A DNA stretch of 64,000 bases. Source: CAZMVY01 sp964653435 (GTDB taxonomy: Bacteria; Planctomycetota; Phycisphaerae; UBA1845; PWPN01). How positions within the stretch are numbered: the first letter of the stretch is position 1; each line of letters starts with the position of its first letter. Shown here one piece after another: positions 1 to 8,686 of the stretch. The stretch is from positions 15,609 through 79,608 of the forward strand of contig CAZZFA010000010.1 of assembly GCA_964653435.1 (NCBI GenBank). The letters are read 5' to 3'. A program made the translations under genes and the position numbers. Under the pieces are notes generated by a model. The model saw only the letters and a program-made list of their open reading frames with translations. It did no database searches and was not told where the DNA came from.

Positions 1-300
1 GTCGATCGGGTGCGGCTCGCGCGTCACGACCAGCGGCCCGTAGCCGTCGCCCATGCTCGATCCGCAGGCGAGCAGGGCGTACTTGTCCGCGACGTACGGA
101 TAGGCGTGGATGCTGATCGCTGTAATGTGGAGTTCACCGCGGAGGGCGCGTTCGTTGAGCGTCTGGATGTCTTGCAGGATGTGCCTGAACCGCCACGACC
201 CCGTGGGGATGCGCCCACGGGCGAGGGCGAAGAACATGAACGCGTCGTCGGGGTCAGGGCTGTGGCCGAGGAGGAGTTCGTGCATTCCATGTCCGATCAT
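1..300 (-). CDS. mqnD: 1,4-dihydroxy-6-naphthoate synthase-like protein MqnD, partial (runs off left edge)
   Basis: The reverse strand gives 100 residues from an ATG at 300, open to the window edge. It begins MIGHGMHELLLGHSPDPDDA and continues with FMFFAL, an 'ETLNxRAL'-like stretch (DIQTLNERALRGE), ITAISIHAYPYV, and a GDGYGPLVV segment. These match the N-terminal third of MqnD, the enzyme that converts cyclic dehypoxanthinylfutalosine to dihydroxynaphthoate in the futalosine route to menaquinone. The family is about 280 residues long, so roughly two thirds is missing off the edge. A GTG at 318 overlaps the stop of the upstream HicB-like gene (GTGA) and is an alternative start. Only the edge truncation is odd; no internal stop is seen. 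Confidence 0.88.
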   Translation of the reverse strand, partial: MIGHGMHELLLGHSPDPDDAFMFFALARGRIPTGSWRFRHILQDIQTLNERALRGELHITAISIHAYPYVADKYALLACGSSMGDGYGPLVVTREPHPID

Positions 301-314
301 CAGCGGCAGCCTGC

Positions 315-536
315 TCACTTGCCGACCGCGCTGCGTTCCACCACCGCGCGACCGCTTTCGGTTGGAACGGCTTGTCTGTGTTCGATCAGGGTCTCCACGT
401 ACAGCGCAACGGCTTCCTTGAGGTTTCGCGTCGCCCTGCGCCGATTGCGATCTTGTGAAACGCATCCCCTCATCGCTGGAACGTGTGCGACAAACAGCCC
501 GTCGGGGTCCCGCTCGAGAACAACTGTGTAGCGCAT
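315..536 (-). CDS. HicB-like antitoxin-fold protein, orphan
   Basis: A 73-residue protein starting MRYTVVLERDPDGLFVAHVP and continuing with a conserved 'GCVSQ' and a helix NLKEAVALYVE. This is the partially degraded RNase-H-like fold of HicB antitoxins: beta strands around 'YTVVLE', then P-x-x-x-GC. An in-frame ATG pair at 558-563 would add nine residues, but homology starts at the chosen ATG. HicB normally sits beside a HicA toxin of about 60 residues; none is visible on either side, because the region upstream is a dispersed repeat and a broken zinc-ribbon gene. Many genomes carry solitary HicB-domain proteins of this size, so toxin neutralisation is not assured. The stop overlaps a possible GTG start of mqnD. 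Confidence 0.7.
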   Translation of the reverse strand: MRYTVVLERDPDGLFVAHVPAMRGCVSQDRNRRRATRNLKEAVALYVETLIEHRQAVPTESGRAVVERSAVGK

Positions 537-611
537 CGCACGATTTCCAAACCGCCTCATCATTATATCGTAGCGGAGGACGCGACCGCCAGCCGGAAGG
601 TTGTCCGAAGG

Positions 612-733
612 CGGCCTTCGACCACAACCGAACACGGGCGCGCCAGCCCCCGTCATGCTGAGCGAAGCGAAGCATCCGACTTCTCTGCGCCAATCAGCCA
701 GATTCTTCGGTCGCTCCGCTCCCTCAGAATGAC
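612..733 (+). repeat. Dispersed repeat element, copy 1 (left part only)
   Basis: It carries the two signature blocks of a repeat found again near 14.5, 51.8 and 57.3-57.8 kb: a 'CATGCTGAGCGAAGCGAAGC' block and a 'CTCAGAATGAC' block separated by about 55 nt. The copy is diverged and lacks the right half ('gcgctaccgccgcagcgc') seen in the other copies. It overlaps the 3' end of the decayed zinc-ribbon reading frame. Confidence 0.8.
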
Positions 734-958
734 GTACTCGGCCTCGCGCGAAACTCCGCGCCGGCCGACAAGAGTCCGGGCGATAACAGTGTGGGAGAAC
801 ACGAGCCGGCTCTTCGTGTCGCTTCCGCCCGCGGACATGCCCACCCACGCCCCGGCCGGGATGCAGGCGGCCGGGCCGAACGGCTTGCTGCACTCCGGGC
901 AGCGGTGCTCGGGCAGCCCCCGGAACGGGTAGCCGCACCGCGGGCAGGAGAGATCGAG
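653..958 (-). pseudogene. Zinc-ribbon protein remnant whose 3' end is dispersed-repeat sequence
   Basis: Reading the reverse strand from 958 gives LDLSCPRCGYPFRGLPEHRC followed by PECSKPFGPAA, the two-knuckle CPxCGY...CPEC zinc ribbon that opens many planctomycete membrane proteins (compare the gene at 59907-60647). There is no start codon: an in-frame TAG (959-961) lies immediately before the CTC that should be the first codon. After about 70 residues the frame runs into the dispersed repeat, which supplies the last 30 or so residues (…ILRERSDRRIW…) and the stop at 653. I read this as a gene truncated at its 3' end by the repeat and inactivated at its start. A non-standard start cannot be excluded. 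Confidence 0.5.
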
Positions 959-1093
959 CTACTCGGGGATCGGCAGTTGTCGATAGGCGCCGAGGTCCAT
1001 CAGCTCGCGCTCGTTGAATCCTCGTTTCGGCGTGTTTACACATCCGGCCGGGTTCGCGTATCGTATGCGGCCCGGCAACGGAGAACAAAACGA

Positions 1094-1732
1094 ATGACGA
1101 AGATCAAGGCTACGAACATCACCTGGCACGACGGCCATGTCGGCCGGGAGGAACGCGAGGCCCTGCTTCAACAGAAGGGCGCGACGGTCTGGTTCACCGG
1201 TCTGAGCGGCTCGGGCAAGAGCACGATCGCCTTCACCCTGGAGCACGCCCTCGTGCAGCGCCGGCACCTGGCGTATGTGCTCGACGGCGACAACATCCGC
1301 CACGGGCTGAACAAGAATCTCGGTTTCTCCGCCGAGGATCGCGAGGAGAACATCCGGCGGATCGGCGAGGTGGCGAAGCTGTTTGCCGACGCGGGGCTGA
1401 TCACGTTGACCAGCTTCATCAGTCCGTATGTCAAGGACCGCGACCAGGTCCGCCGCCTCCACGAAGAGGCGGGGCTGCCGTTCATCGAGGTGTTCGTGAA
1501 CACGCCGATCAGCGTTTGCGAGCAGCGCGATCCGAAGGGCCTGTACAAGAAGGCCCGCGCCGCCCTGGCCGAGGGCAAGGGGATGGGCTTTACAGGCGTC
1601 GATGATCCCTACGAGGCGCCTCCGAGGCCCGAACTTGTCATCTCCGCGGAGAAGATGACCCCGCAGGAGGCGGCGGCGGTCGTCATGGAGTACATCGAGG
1701 CCAAGGGGATCGTGCCCTCGCTCAAGGACTGA
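1094..1732 (+). CDS. cysC: Adenylyl-sulfate (APS) kinase
   Basis: A 212-residue cytosolic kinase that phosphorylates adenosine 5'-phosphosulfate to PAPS, in sulfate activation. The P-loop is GLSGSGKS at about residues 36-43. It is followed by the APS-kinase signature LDGDNIRHGLNKNLGFS, then ENIRRIGEVAKLFADAG, SFISPY, the FVNTP strand, and KGLYKKAR, all in family order. Length is normal (about 200). The ATG at 1094 was chosen because the family N-terminus (MTKIKATNITWH) begins exactly there. It is not fused to or adjacent to ATP sulfurylase (cysDN/sat), so it stands alone. In planctomycetes free CysC may feed sulfation of surface glycans; that role is inference. Confidence 0.93.
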   Translation: MTKIKATNITWHDGHVGREEREALLQQKGATVWFTGLSGSGKSTIAFTLEHALVQRRHLAYVLDGDNIRHGLNKNLGFSAEDREENIRRIGEVAKLFADAGLITLTSFISPYVKDRDQVRRLHEEAGLPFIEVFVNTPISVCEQRDPKGLYKKARAALAEGKGMGFTGVDDPYEAPPRPELVISAEKMTPQEAAAVVMEYIEAKGIVPSLKD

Positions 1733-2273
1733 GCGCTGACAAAAGCGTCGGCCGGTCCCCCGCGCGCTCCTATTGCGGGCAAGCCGGTGAGCTGACCGTC
1801 CGTGCTTGCCTCGTACGGCCCCCCGGTGGCGGGCGCGCGGCGGGGCACACTGCCCGACGCGACGCCCGGTGGTATTGGCATGCTGCATTTTTGTCTCTCG
1901 AAACGCGACGGCGCGCGTACCCGCCAGAATGCCCCGCCGCATCGGTAGGGGTCCCCTGCCTTGGAACGATACGCATCGCGGCCGCAGTCGGCAGCGCGAC
2001 CCGGCGAACTGTAACCCTTCGGCCGCCAAGGGGCTGCGGCGGATGGCGCCTCCTGCAGGGCATTGTTGCGTCGTGAAATCTCACAGCCCCGACACGGTGC
2101 TTGCAGATTCTTAGCATGTTTTTCTCTTGCTATTCCCGCGTTTTTCGGCGACAATCAGCGCGGGTCTCGACGGACGCCGCCGGGGAGCGCGGACAACGCA
2201 GGCGCTCCCGCCGACGGACCGACCGGAGGCGGGTTGAACGGTAAACCAGATCAGCCAACTGGAGGTACGAAGG
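1733..2273 (+). other. Intergenic region upstream of the first giant exported protein
   Basis: 541 bp without a convincing gene. Its last 180 bp hold an AT-richer patch (about 2100-2150) and two short perfect hairpins, CCCGCG/CGCGGG around 2145-2170 and GGGAGCG/CGCTCCC around 2185-2215. It ends with a strong ribosome-binding site (GGAGG, about 2261-2265) before the ATG at 2274. I found no clear -35/-10 pair. Confidence 0.4.
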
Positions 2274-5200
2274 ATGTCAAGGAAACAGCTCTGCTTGGGT
2301 ATTGTCAGCGCGCTCTGCGGGCTCGTTTGGGCGCCGGCCGCGATGGCGTTGACGGTGGCCGAGGTCAAGGCACTGCCGGCCGGTCAGACCGTGACGCTGA
2401 ACGACGTGATTGTGTCCAACACCACGAATCTGATCGCAAGCAACAACCAGAGTATGCATGTGGAGGACGCGACCGGCGGCATCACCGTATTTGACACCCT
2501 GGCCAGCGGGGGGATCGCCGCGATTCTCGCCCAGTGTGCGGAGGGCGACAAGATCGACCTCACGGTGGCTACGATGGCGCCGTATCGTTGCTTGGCGGAG
2601 GTAACCAAGCCGTCAACCGGTTTCGTCGTCGTCAACAAGGGACCCGTTGGCGTGCCCACCATACCCGTGACGGCTGACCAGATCTGCGTCGGAAGCCCCA
2701 CTGCTGAGAACTACGAGAGTCAACTCGTCAAGCTGATGAACGTGCAGTTTACCACGCCCGGGGGCACGTTTGCGGTCGGCAACTACACTGTCAGCGGCCT
2801 CGTAGGCGGAACCACCTATAACGTGGTCGTCCGCGTTTCGACATCGAGCCTCGATCTCATTGGCCAGACGATTCCCAGCGGGGTTGTGAACATCACCGGG
2901 ATCCAAAGCCAGTACGAGAACCCGGTCCAGTCGTGCGCCACCGGCTATCAGCTTCAGGTGCGCAAGATGGCGGACATCGAGTTCGTCGCCGGCAATTCCT
3001 TCCCGGTCGCAAGCACCAAGGAGGTGCTGGCTTCCAAGGCTACGCCGCTCGCCATTACGCTCGACGTCATCGATTCCGATGGCCCCGGGCCTGAGACGAT
3101 CCGCATCCTTTCTCTCCCCGCGAACGGCACGCTGACCGACGCCAACAACTCGCATGTAATCACCCCTGGCGATCTTACGGCAACGGGCTACTACGTGCTC
3201 TCGGGCGGGAACCAGGTGATTTACCAGGGGAACGCGGATTACCACAACCGCGATACGTTCACCTTTGCCGGTCATGACGGGCTGGGCCAGGGCAACACCG
3301 CCACGATCGGCGTGCTCGTCCAGGACACGAGCGTCGTGATTACGGAAGTGATGTACGATCCCAAGAACAGCGAAACCGCGCCCACGAACTACTGGGAGTG
3401 GATCGAGATCTACAACGCCGGCGCGACCGCTGTGAGCCTCGGGGCGTTCTCCAACAGCATTCCGGCGGCGGCGAGCAATCTCAATGGCTTCTCAATCCCC
3501 GCAGGTGAGGTCCGCATCATTGCTCGGGGGCAGCAGAATACGACGCCGCCGTCCAACGATGCCTTCCTGGCGGAGTGGAACCTGCCGGCGGAGAAGGTCC
3601 TGTTCGTGAACTACAGCGACTGGCCCACGTTGGCCAACACCAACGGGTCCGATTTGTACCTGACGGATTCGGCGGGTGCGATCCTCGACGTGGTCATGTA
3701 CCGCGAAGCCTCGCCGTGGCCCGGCGACACGAACAACAGCGGCAAGGACATTTACGTTGCGAGCGGCTACACAACGGCTATTGACAACGACAACGGCGCG
3801 AACTGGCTCATGTCCGCCTCCGGGACGGATGGTGCATGGACGACGACCGGTGGCGACATCGGCAGCCCGCTCTACGTGCCCGGCGTCACGATGGGCAACC
3901 AGGCGCCGTACGCGAGCGGCCAGACGGTCTGGACGGCACGCAACCGGTCGTGGGACATCACGCTGGCGGCGCAGGACGACGGACTGCCCGACCCGCCCAA
4001 GCAGCTCACGTACGTGATCGAGGCGCCCGCGCCGACGCTCGGCACCCTCTACGACATCGACAACGGCGTCGCGATCACGAGCTACCCCTACACCATCCCG
4101 AATAACAAGAATCGCGTTCGCTACACGGCCGGCGCCGCCTGCGGGAACGACTCGTTCAAGTTCCATGTGAACGACGGCGAGTTCGACTCGAACAGCGCGA
4201 CCGTCAACGTGTGGGTGCAGTGCGGCGACCTGATCATCACGGAAGTCATGTACAACCCCGCGTCCGCCGAGACAACCCCGAAGGTCACCGAATGGATCGA
4301 GGTGTACAACACGACCGACATCGCCATCGACGCGACCGGCTGGTACATCACCAAGGGCACCAGCGGCGCCACCAGCCGCTCCGGCGACTGGCCCTCCACG
4401 GCGATCATTCCCGCTCACGGCGTGGCGGTCATCGTCCCGCCGGGCAGCGGGGCGCGCACGATGGATGCGGCCCAGTTCCGCGCGGCGTGGGACGGCTATG
4501 ATGTGCCCGTCATCATCGTGCCGACGGCCACGAACGATTCCGCCGCCGGCGAGCTGGCCGCCAGCGGGCTGGCGAACAGCCCCGCGTACCCGGGCGAGAT
4601 GCTCCGCATCATCGACCTCTCAGGCCGGGTGCAGGACATCGTCAGCTACCGGGACGGCAGCGGATGGCCCGGCGCGACCGGCGAATCGAGCATCTATCTG
4701 AAGCCCGGCAACTACACCGCCGGCGACAACGACAGCGGTGCGAACTGGGGCAACTCTCGCTCCTGCGCGGGCGGGGCGTACGGGTGCAAGGTGACCGGCG
4801 TATGGGACAAGACCGACTTCGGCTCGCCGGGGTTCCTGGAGGGGCAGACGTGCGGCAGCAACAACCTTCCGCCGACGCCTCTCTGGCGGCGCGTGGGCAT
4901 CCTGATGAACACGCCGACGCTGGTGACCCTGACCTACTGCGATGACGGCAACCCGGTGGCCGGACCGGTTACCTGCACCATCACCGCCATGCCGGCCCCC
5001 GATCCGGCGCTGCCGGCCCACGGCACGCTGACGGACCCGGCAAACAACCACGTCATCGTGGAATCCGATCTGCCCTACACGCTGCTGAACCACGGGAACC
5101 AGGTGCTCTATACGCCGAACCCGGATTACACCAGCGCGTTCGGCGGGCCGGACGGCAAGACGGATACCGGCGACTACTTCAGCTTCGCCGTGAACGACGG

Positions 5201-6701
5201 CGAGAAGGACTCGCGGGCGGACGGCCACATCGCCCTGGTGGTGCAGAAGGGCCAGCTCATCCTCAGCGAGATCATGTACGATCCGGCCCACCTGAACGCC
5301 AACCCGGTGACGGGCGACAGCGACTGGGAATGGCTGGAAGTGACCAACGTCAGCGGAACCGATGTCACGCTGTCCGGCATCACGGACACGATCGGCGAAC
5401 CGGACAGCCTGTTCTACGTCGGTGCCTCGATTCCCGCCGGCGCCACCCGCGTGATCGCCCCGGACAACGCGGGCCGCACGCAGCAGGAGTTCCTGGATGC
5501 ATGGGGGCTTGATTCGTCCTCGGTCATCTTCGTCTACGGCTGGGAGACGCTCGTGAACTCGGGCGATCGCCTGCAGTTGATCGACGACACCGGCGCCTTG
5601 CAGGATGAGGTGTACTACGGCGGCTCCACGAGCGGCCCGTGGATGGACTCGAACAACCAGTCGAGCATTTACGTCCGGTACGGGAAGCTCAACGCCATCG
5701 ACAACGACCAGGGCGTGAACTGGGCGCTTTCCGCGGTCGGGGTCGACAATGCCATCGCGAGCAACACGACGCCGGTCGACGTCGGCAGCCCCGGCTCCTT
5801 GCCGACCACGCCGTGCGCGGTTCCGACGGTGGCGTCCATTACGCCGTCGCGTGGATCGCCCGGGCAGAGCCTGGCGGGCGTCTCGATCGTCGGCCAGAAC
5901 TTCCGCGCCGGCGCGACCGTCCGCTTCACGAAGCCCGGCCAGGCCGATATTGTGCCCGGTGGTGTCGCCGTCATCGACGCGAACCATATCACCTGCGATG
6001 TGGCCCTGCTCGCTTGTGTGGCCGAGGGCAGGTGGAACGTCGTCGTCACGACGGAGTGCGGCTCGGCGACCCTCGTGGAGGGCTTCGAGGTCGGCGCGGC
6101 GTGCACCGCCCCGACGGTCGACTCGATTACGCCCAATGCCGGCGTACAGGACTACGCCGAGATTCGCGTGCATCCGCCGTACGACGGGGTGCCCGCTGCC
6201 ACGGGGCCGGTTCACGTCACGATCACCGGCACAGGCTTTGCGGAAGGGGCGACGGTCAAGCTCGTGCAGTCGGGCAAGGACGATCTGGTAGCCACGAACG
6301 TAGCGGTGCTCGACGCGAATACGATAACCGCGGACGTCGATCTCCGCGGGGCCGCCCCCGGCGCCCTGGATGGCGATTGGGACGTGGTGGTAACGACCTG
6401 CGCGTCGGGTACAAAGCCGGCGGCCTTCACGGTGTCGATGTGCTTCTATCCGCGCGAGGATATAGACGGCGACGGGGACGTGGACCTGGCCGACTTCGGT
6501 ATGTTCCAAGCGTGTTTCAACGGACCGAACCGACCGTACAAGGGGACGGCGGATCAGCGGAAGTGCGCGTGCTTCGATCTCGGGGATAACCCCGTGGTCG
6601 GCGACGTGGATCTTGCTGATTTCAACAAGTTCCAAGCGTGCTTCAATGGACCGAACCGTCCGGCGAAGCAGCCGGCCTGTGACTTGGCGAATCAGCCGTG
6701 A
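2274..6701 (+). CDS. Giant exported protein with three lamin-tail domains, two TIG domains and a C-terminal dockerin-like pair
   Basis: 1,475 residues with a Sec signal peptide (…VWAPAAMA, cleavage near residue 25). The order appears to be: an OB-fold-like domain (about 26-240, LTVAEVKALPAGQTVTLND); a cadherin-like segment; lamin-tail (LTD) domains starting near 353 (VVITEVMYDP), 651 (LIITEVMYNP) and 992 (LILSEIMYDP), with cadherin-like spacers between; IPT/TIG beta-sandwich domains from about 1180 and 1277; and a C-terminus with two Ca-binding-loop motifs (DIDGDGDVDLADF near 1395 and a second GDVDLADF), each followed by FQACFNGPNRP. The GGAGG site fixes the ATG. LTD and TIG domains in exported proteins are usually adhesive or polysaccharide-related. 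The dockerin-like tail probably serves attachment or sorting, by analogy. Molecular function is unknown. A terminator follows at 6745. Confidence 0.85.
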   Translation: MSRKQLCLGIVSALCGLVWAPAAMALTVAEVKALPAGQTVTLNDVIVSNTTNLIASNNQSMHVEDATGGITVFDTLASGGIAAILAQCAEGDKIDLTVATMAPYRCLAEVTKPSTGFVVVNKGPVGVPTIPVTADQICVGSPTAENYESQLVKLMNVQFTTPGGTFAVGNYTVSGLVGGTTYNVVVRVSTSSLDLIGQTIPSGVVNITGIQSQYENPVQSCATGYQLQVRKMADIEFVAGNSFPVASTKEVLASKATPLAITLDVIDSDGPGPETIRILSLPANGTLTDANNSHVITPGDLTATGYYVLSGGNQVIYQGNADYHNRDTFTFAGHDGLGQGNTATIGVLVQDTSVVITEVMYDPKNSETAPTNYWEWIEIYNAGATAVSLGAFSNSIPAAASNLNGFSIPAGEVRIIARGQQNTTPPSNDAFLAEWNLPAEKVLFVNYSDWPTLANTNGSDLYLTDSAGAILDVVMYREASPWPGDTNNSGKDIYVASGYTTAIDNDNGANWLMSASGTDGAWTTTGGDIGSPLYVPGVTMGNQAPYASGQTVWTARNRSWDITLAAQDDGLPDPPKQLTYVIEAPAPTLGTLYDIDNGVAITSYPYTIPNNKNRVRYTAGAACGNDSFKFHVNDGEFDSNSATVNVWVQCGDLIITEVMYNPASAETTPKVTEWIEVYNTTDIAIDATGWYITKGTSGATSRSGDWPSTAIIPAHGVAVIVPPGSGARTMDAAQFRAAWDGYDVPVIIVPTATNDSAAGELAASGLANSPAYPGEMLRIIDLSGRVQDIVSYRDGSGWPGATGESSIYLKPGNYTAGDNDSGANWGNSRSCAGGAYGCKVTGVWDKTDFGSPGFLEGQTCGSNNLPPTPLWRRVGILMNTPTLVTLTYCDDGNPVAGPVTCTITAMPAPDPALPAHGTLTDPANNHVIVESDLPYTLLNHGNQVLYTPNPDYTSAFGGPDGKTDTGDYFSFAVNDGEKDSRADGHIALVVQKGQLILSEIMYDPAHLNANPVTGDSDWEWLEVTNVSGTDVTLSGITDTIGEPDSLFYVGASIPAGATRVIAPDNAGRTQQEFLDAWGLDSSSVIFVYGWETLVNSGDRLQLIDDTGALQDEVYYGGSTSGPWMDSNNQSSIYVRYGKLNAIDNDQGVNWALSAVGVDNAIASNTTPVDVGSPGSLPTTPCAVPTVASITPSRGSPGQSLAGVSIVGQNFRAGATVRFTKPGQADIVPGGVAVIDANHITCDVALLACVAEGRWNVVVTTECGSATLVEGFEVGAACTAPTVDSITPNAGVQDYAEIRVHPPYDGVPAATGPVHVTITGTGFAEGATVKLVQSGKDDLVATNVAVLDANTITADVDLRGAAPGALDGDWDVVVTTCASGTKPAAFTVSMCFYPREDIDGDGDVDLADFGMFQACFNGPNRPYKGTADQRKCACFDLGDNPVVGDVDLADFNKFQACFNGPNRPAKQPACDLANQP

Positions 6702-6744
6702 CAGCGCTGGGATCCGGGCTGAGTAGATAAGTGGTGAACGTTTG

Positions 6745-6777
6745 CGGGGGTCCGGGATATGCCCGGGCCCCCGTTTG
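6745..6777 (+). terminator. Rho-independent terminator after the first giant exported protein
   Basis: CGGGGGTCCGGG (6745-6756) pairs with CCCGGGCCCCCG (6762-6773) through 12 positions with one G.T pair. The loop is about 5 nt and the stem is followed by a short TTTGT tract. It lies 44 nt after the stop codon. Confidence 0.8.
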
Positions 6778-6886
6778 TCGGCGCAGGCAAGCGGTCGCTT
6801 GTGGGGTTTTTGCCCGATGGCCTTGCCGATTAGCGGTCGTCGCCCGAATTATTTGCTTGGCCGGCGGGAAAAAGTCGATTTTATTG

Positions 6887-6916
6887 TTGACAAGACGCGG
6901 CTTATTGGGTTAACAT
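6887..6916 (+). promoter_or_regulatory. Sigma-70-type promoter for the pseudopilin gene
   Basis: TTGACA at 6887-6892 (perfect -35), an 18-nt spacer, and TAACAT at 6911-6916, inside the most AT-rich patch of the region. It would give a leader of about 140 nt before the ATG at 7062. Match to consensus only. Confidence 0.6.
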
Positions 6917-7061
6917 TATATGTGGCGGGCCGGTTCAGGCCCCGCTACATGTGGCCATGGAGTCTACGGCGGCCGGGGCGCATCGCGTTCCGGGTGGCAG
7001 ACGGCTAAGCCGGTTGATGTACGGGTCACGCCGCGACATTTCGCGCGGAGGAGACGTTGAC

Positions 7062-7940
7062 ATGAAGGCGAGTACTCGGATGAAGGCGCGCGGTTTCACG
7101 CTGATCGAGTTGCTGGTGGTGGTTGCGATCATCGCCCTGCTCGTCTCGATCCTGCTGCCGTCGCTGTCCAGGGCCAGGGAGCAGGCGCGCCGGGCCGTCT
7201 GCCTTTCGAACCTGCACCAGTGCGGCGTGGGTTTCTCGCAGTACGCAGTGGACTACAAGTACGTGCTGCCGATGCGGGGCGGTTATACGTACGACATCCG
7301 CGAGCAGAAGAACTATCACCTCAAGGCCTCGTACAGCTCGCCCAACACGCGCGAGCCTGTCAACTACGGCGCCCTGTACGGCAAGTATTGCGGCAAGGAG
7401 GGGTTGTTCTACTACTGTCCGAGCGGGACGCAGTATACGTACTCCAACCAGACCAACGGCTGGAAGACATTTCTGGCGACCTCGACGAGCGACCCGAACT
7501 ACCCCATCCAGGGGGTGACGTTCGGCGGCTACACCTATGCGGCGACGGTGGACGCAGGGTGCTTCCCGCTGGAGGGCGCGCGGAGAGTACCGGTCCCGAA
7601 TCCGAACCTGCTGATTTATGAACCGAACTGGCAGCAGTATGAGGGTGCGACGGATGACAAGGACCTGGGCCCTTCGCAGATGAACTACCGATCGTGGGTT
7701 CAGACGCAGATGCTGGGCAAGAACAAGCCGTACATCGGCAAGTATCACGCGCTGATGAGCGATTCGCTCGTGCAGGGCATTCCGAACCACCCGGCCGGCC
7801 ACAACGTACTCTATCTTGACTACCACGCGAAGTGGGCTTCGGATCCCGACGGATACGTCTGGTCCAACCCGCGAAGCAGCGGGCCGAGCGGCCGCAAGGG
7901 TCTCTACGCCGCGTTCAACTTCTTCGCACGGAAGTACTGA
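7062..7940 (+). CDS. Type II secretion-like pseudopilin with N-terminal methylation motif (planctomycete prepilin family)
   Basis: 292 residues. A short basic leader (MKASTRMKARG) precedes FTLIELLVVVAIIALLVSIL, the classic prepilin peptidase site with Glu at mature position 5 and a hydrophobic helix, then LLPSLSRAREQARRAVCLSN. The body has the features of planctomycete prepilin-like proteins: a central Tyr/Gly-rich region and a C-terminal 'HPAGHNVLYLDYHAKW' block that corresponds to the family's H-x-G-x-N-x-x-x-x-DGHV motif. GGAGGAGA 7 nt upstream fixes the start at 7062. Such proteins are processed at the inner membrane and form short pilus-like fibres or act as secretion accessories. No secretion ATPase or prepilin peptidase gene is nearby. 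It is followed 12 nt later by a membrane zinc-ribbon gene, probably co-transcribed. Confidence 0.9.
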   Translation: MKASTRMKARGFTLIELLVVVAIIALLVSILLPSLSRAREQARRAVCLSNLHQCGVGFSQYAVDYKYVLPMRGGYTYDIREQKNYHLKASYSSPNTREPVNYGALYGKYCGKEGLFYYCPSGTQYTYSNQTNGWKTFLATSTSDPNYPIQGVTFGGYTYAATVDAGCFPLEGARRVPVPNPNLLIYEPNWQQYEGATDDKDLGPSQMNYRSWVQTQMLGKNKPYIGKYHALMSDSLVQGIPNHPAGHNVLYLDYHAKWASDPDGYVWSNPRSSGPSGRKGLYAAFNFFARKY

Positions 7941-7952
7941 GTTCCAGAAAAC

Positions 7953-8375
7953 ATGCCCAGAAAAGAAGTCGATGCATCGTCGGCGCCTTCCCGGTTGATT
8001 TACGGCCTGGGCGTCGCAGCGATCCTTGTTGCCGCGATCGTTCTCTACTCGCAATTCCGCGGTGGCGGCGCGCCGAAGGTTTCGCCGTCCCATGCCGAGG
8101 GCCTCGGGCCGGTCCTCGTACGGCAATGCACCAGTTGCAAGAAGGTCTTCGAGTGCAGCATGGACGAGGCGCGGGCGAAGGGGTACCTGGACCTCGAGGG
8201 AATCCGTCTGGTTGAAAACGGCAAGAGGTGCCCGGCGTGCGGCAAGGACACGCTGGAGATCGCCCAGAAATGCCCGCACGACGGCACGGTGTTCATCCCC
8301 GACCTTTCGCAAGGCCCTGATTCCAAAGCCGCGCGTTGCCCGAAATGCGGCTGGAACCCGTATCCGGCGGAGTAA
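7953..8375 (+). CDS. Membrane-anchored zinc-ribbon protein, unknown function
   Basis: 140 residues. An N-terminal segment (about 14-34, LIYGLGVAAILVAAIVLYSQ) looks like one membrane anchor. The soluble part has three cysteine pairs: CTSCKKVFEC near 58, CPACGKDTLEI near 93, and CPKCGWNP near the C-terminus, consistent with two zinc ribbons. There is no recognised enzymatic motif. It starts 12 nt after the pseudopilin stop and probably shares its transcript. Small membrane zinc-ribbon proteins behind pseudopilin genes recur in planctomycetes as I know them, but a role in pseudopilin export is only inference from position. Confidence 0.75.
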   Translation: MPRKEVDASSAPSRLIYGLGVAAILVAAIVLYSQFRGGGAPKVSPSHAEGLGPVLVRQCTSCKKVFECSMDEARAKGYLDLEGIRLVENGKRCPACGKDTLEIAQKCPHDGTVFIPDLSQGPDSKAARCPKCGWNPYPAE

Positions 8376-8686
8376 GTTTCGCACTGCCCGCCACCGACCG
8401 GGCGGCCGCCATGGTTTTCCCGTCTGCGCCAGATCGGCGCGGAGGACCTTCCCCACGCGGCTCTCATCAGCGCCGGAGGCGAGGGCAAAAAGCATAAGGG
8501 CTTCTTGCCGGGTATCTACGAACGCGGGCATCATCGGCCGCACTCGAGGGAGGGTGCTGCGCCGCGGCTCTGGGCGCGCGCCCTCCGGCAGTCCGGCGTT
8601 CCGGCCCCCGGGGATTGCCACGCGAGCCGCCGGTCACTATCGTGCTCGTGGGGCTTTCCTGCGACGTTCGTCGGAGCGTCTCTTTG
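8376..8686 (+). other. Gap between zinc-ribbon and GT9 genes
   Basis: 311 bp. No promoter, terminator or repeat stands out. A reverse-strand open frame across it continues antisense through both upstream genes and was not accepted as a gene. Confidence 0.3.

Noticed and set aside
315..1088. Extending the HicB-like gene upstream to a 257-residue protein
   Set aside because: The added part is dispersed-repeat translation and another frame of the zinc-ribbon remnant; homology starts at 536.
7026..8621. Long reverse-strand frame across the pseudopilin and zinc-ribbon genes (531 codons)
   Set aside because: It is antisense to two genes with clear families; its composition is Arg/Ala-rich as expected of a shadow frame in high-GC DNA. 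The stretch at about 8376-8534 alone has some protein-like pattern but no independent start and stop.
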